A stretch of DNA of 5,795 nucleotides from an uncultured Oscillospiraceae bacterium (GTDB lineage: Bacteria; Bacillota; Clostridia; Oscillospirales; Oscillospiraceae). Numbering within the stretch: position 1 is the stretch's first letter; each line of letters opens with the position of its first letter. The DNA lies in the NCBI GenBank assembly GCA_934661135.1, contig CAKUJA010000116.1, positions 1 to 5,795 of the forward strand, read 5' to 3'. The position numbers and the translations under genes are program-made. Below the pieces are notes generated by a model. The model saw only the letters and a list, made by a program, of their open reading frames with translations, did no database searches and was not told where the DNA came from. Positions 5,769 to 5,795 of this stretch are shown here, in pieces.

Positions 5769-5795
5769 ATTGCCTTCCCCTCCGGGGAAGGTGTC
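5769..5795. repeat. Double-hairpin dispersed repeat, right copy (cut by window end)
   Basis: These 27 bases are identical to bases 1-27. They contain the complete first hairpin, CCTTCCCC (5773-5780) with GGGGAAGG (5784-5791), and stop two bases into what would be the second hairpin. A 16-base linker (5753-5768) joins it to the tandem 51-bp units. The true length of identity cannot be seen because the window ends here. Confidence 0.8.

Overview
The window is a GC-rich stretch of bacterial chromosome carrying six apparently intact protein genes. It most likely comes from a Bacillota, class Clostridia, and probably an Oscillospirales-type gut bacterium. The evidence is strong AGGAG-type ribosome binding sites, sigma-A-like promoters, an RF1 with the PET codon-recognition motif, a YycH/YycI-like pair (accessory proteins of the WalRK cell-wall two-component system) and families of short GC-rich palindromic repeats of a kind I associate from memory with uncultured Clostridia. 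The genus cannot be named from the sequence alone.

Layout. Bases 1-292 carry no credible gene. They hold a double-hairpin repeat (1-48), one unit of a 51-bp palindromic repeat (79-150), a multi-arm inverted repeat (159-243) and a possible weak terminator. prfA (release factor 1) runs leftward from 1366 to 293 behind a clear promoter (TTGACG-17-TATGAT). Divergent from it is a rightward set: a secreted NodB/CE4 polysaccharide deacetylase (1474-2175), 5-formyltetrahydrofolate cyclo-ligase (2230-2781) and a small three-helix membrane protein (2778-3365) whose start overlaps the previous stop. A hairpin terminator, with a good promoter embedded just before it, separates the deacetylase from the folate gene. 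A strong bidirectional terminator (3370-3412) ends this set and also the convergent yycH-yycI-like pair, which is read leftward from 5571 to 3423. Bases 5572-5795 are non-coding and contain three tandem 51-bp palindromic units followed by another copy of the left-end repeat.

Function. The genes are mostly housekeeping: translation termination, folate one-carbon recycling, peptidoglycan or glycan deacetylation and control of cell-wall homeostasis. I see no defence system, phage, transposase, CRISPR array or biosynthetic cluster. The unusual content is outside the genes. One repeat family occurs on both flanks in the same orientation, and the first and last 27 bases of the window are identical, so the window may be a contig broken at dispersed repeats. 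A promoter, stop codon and terminator are also packed into about 65 bp at 2150-2213.
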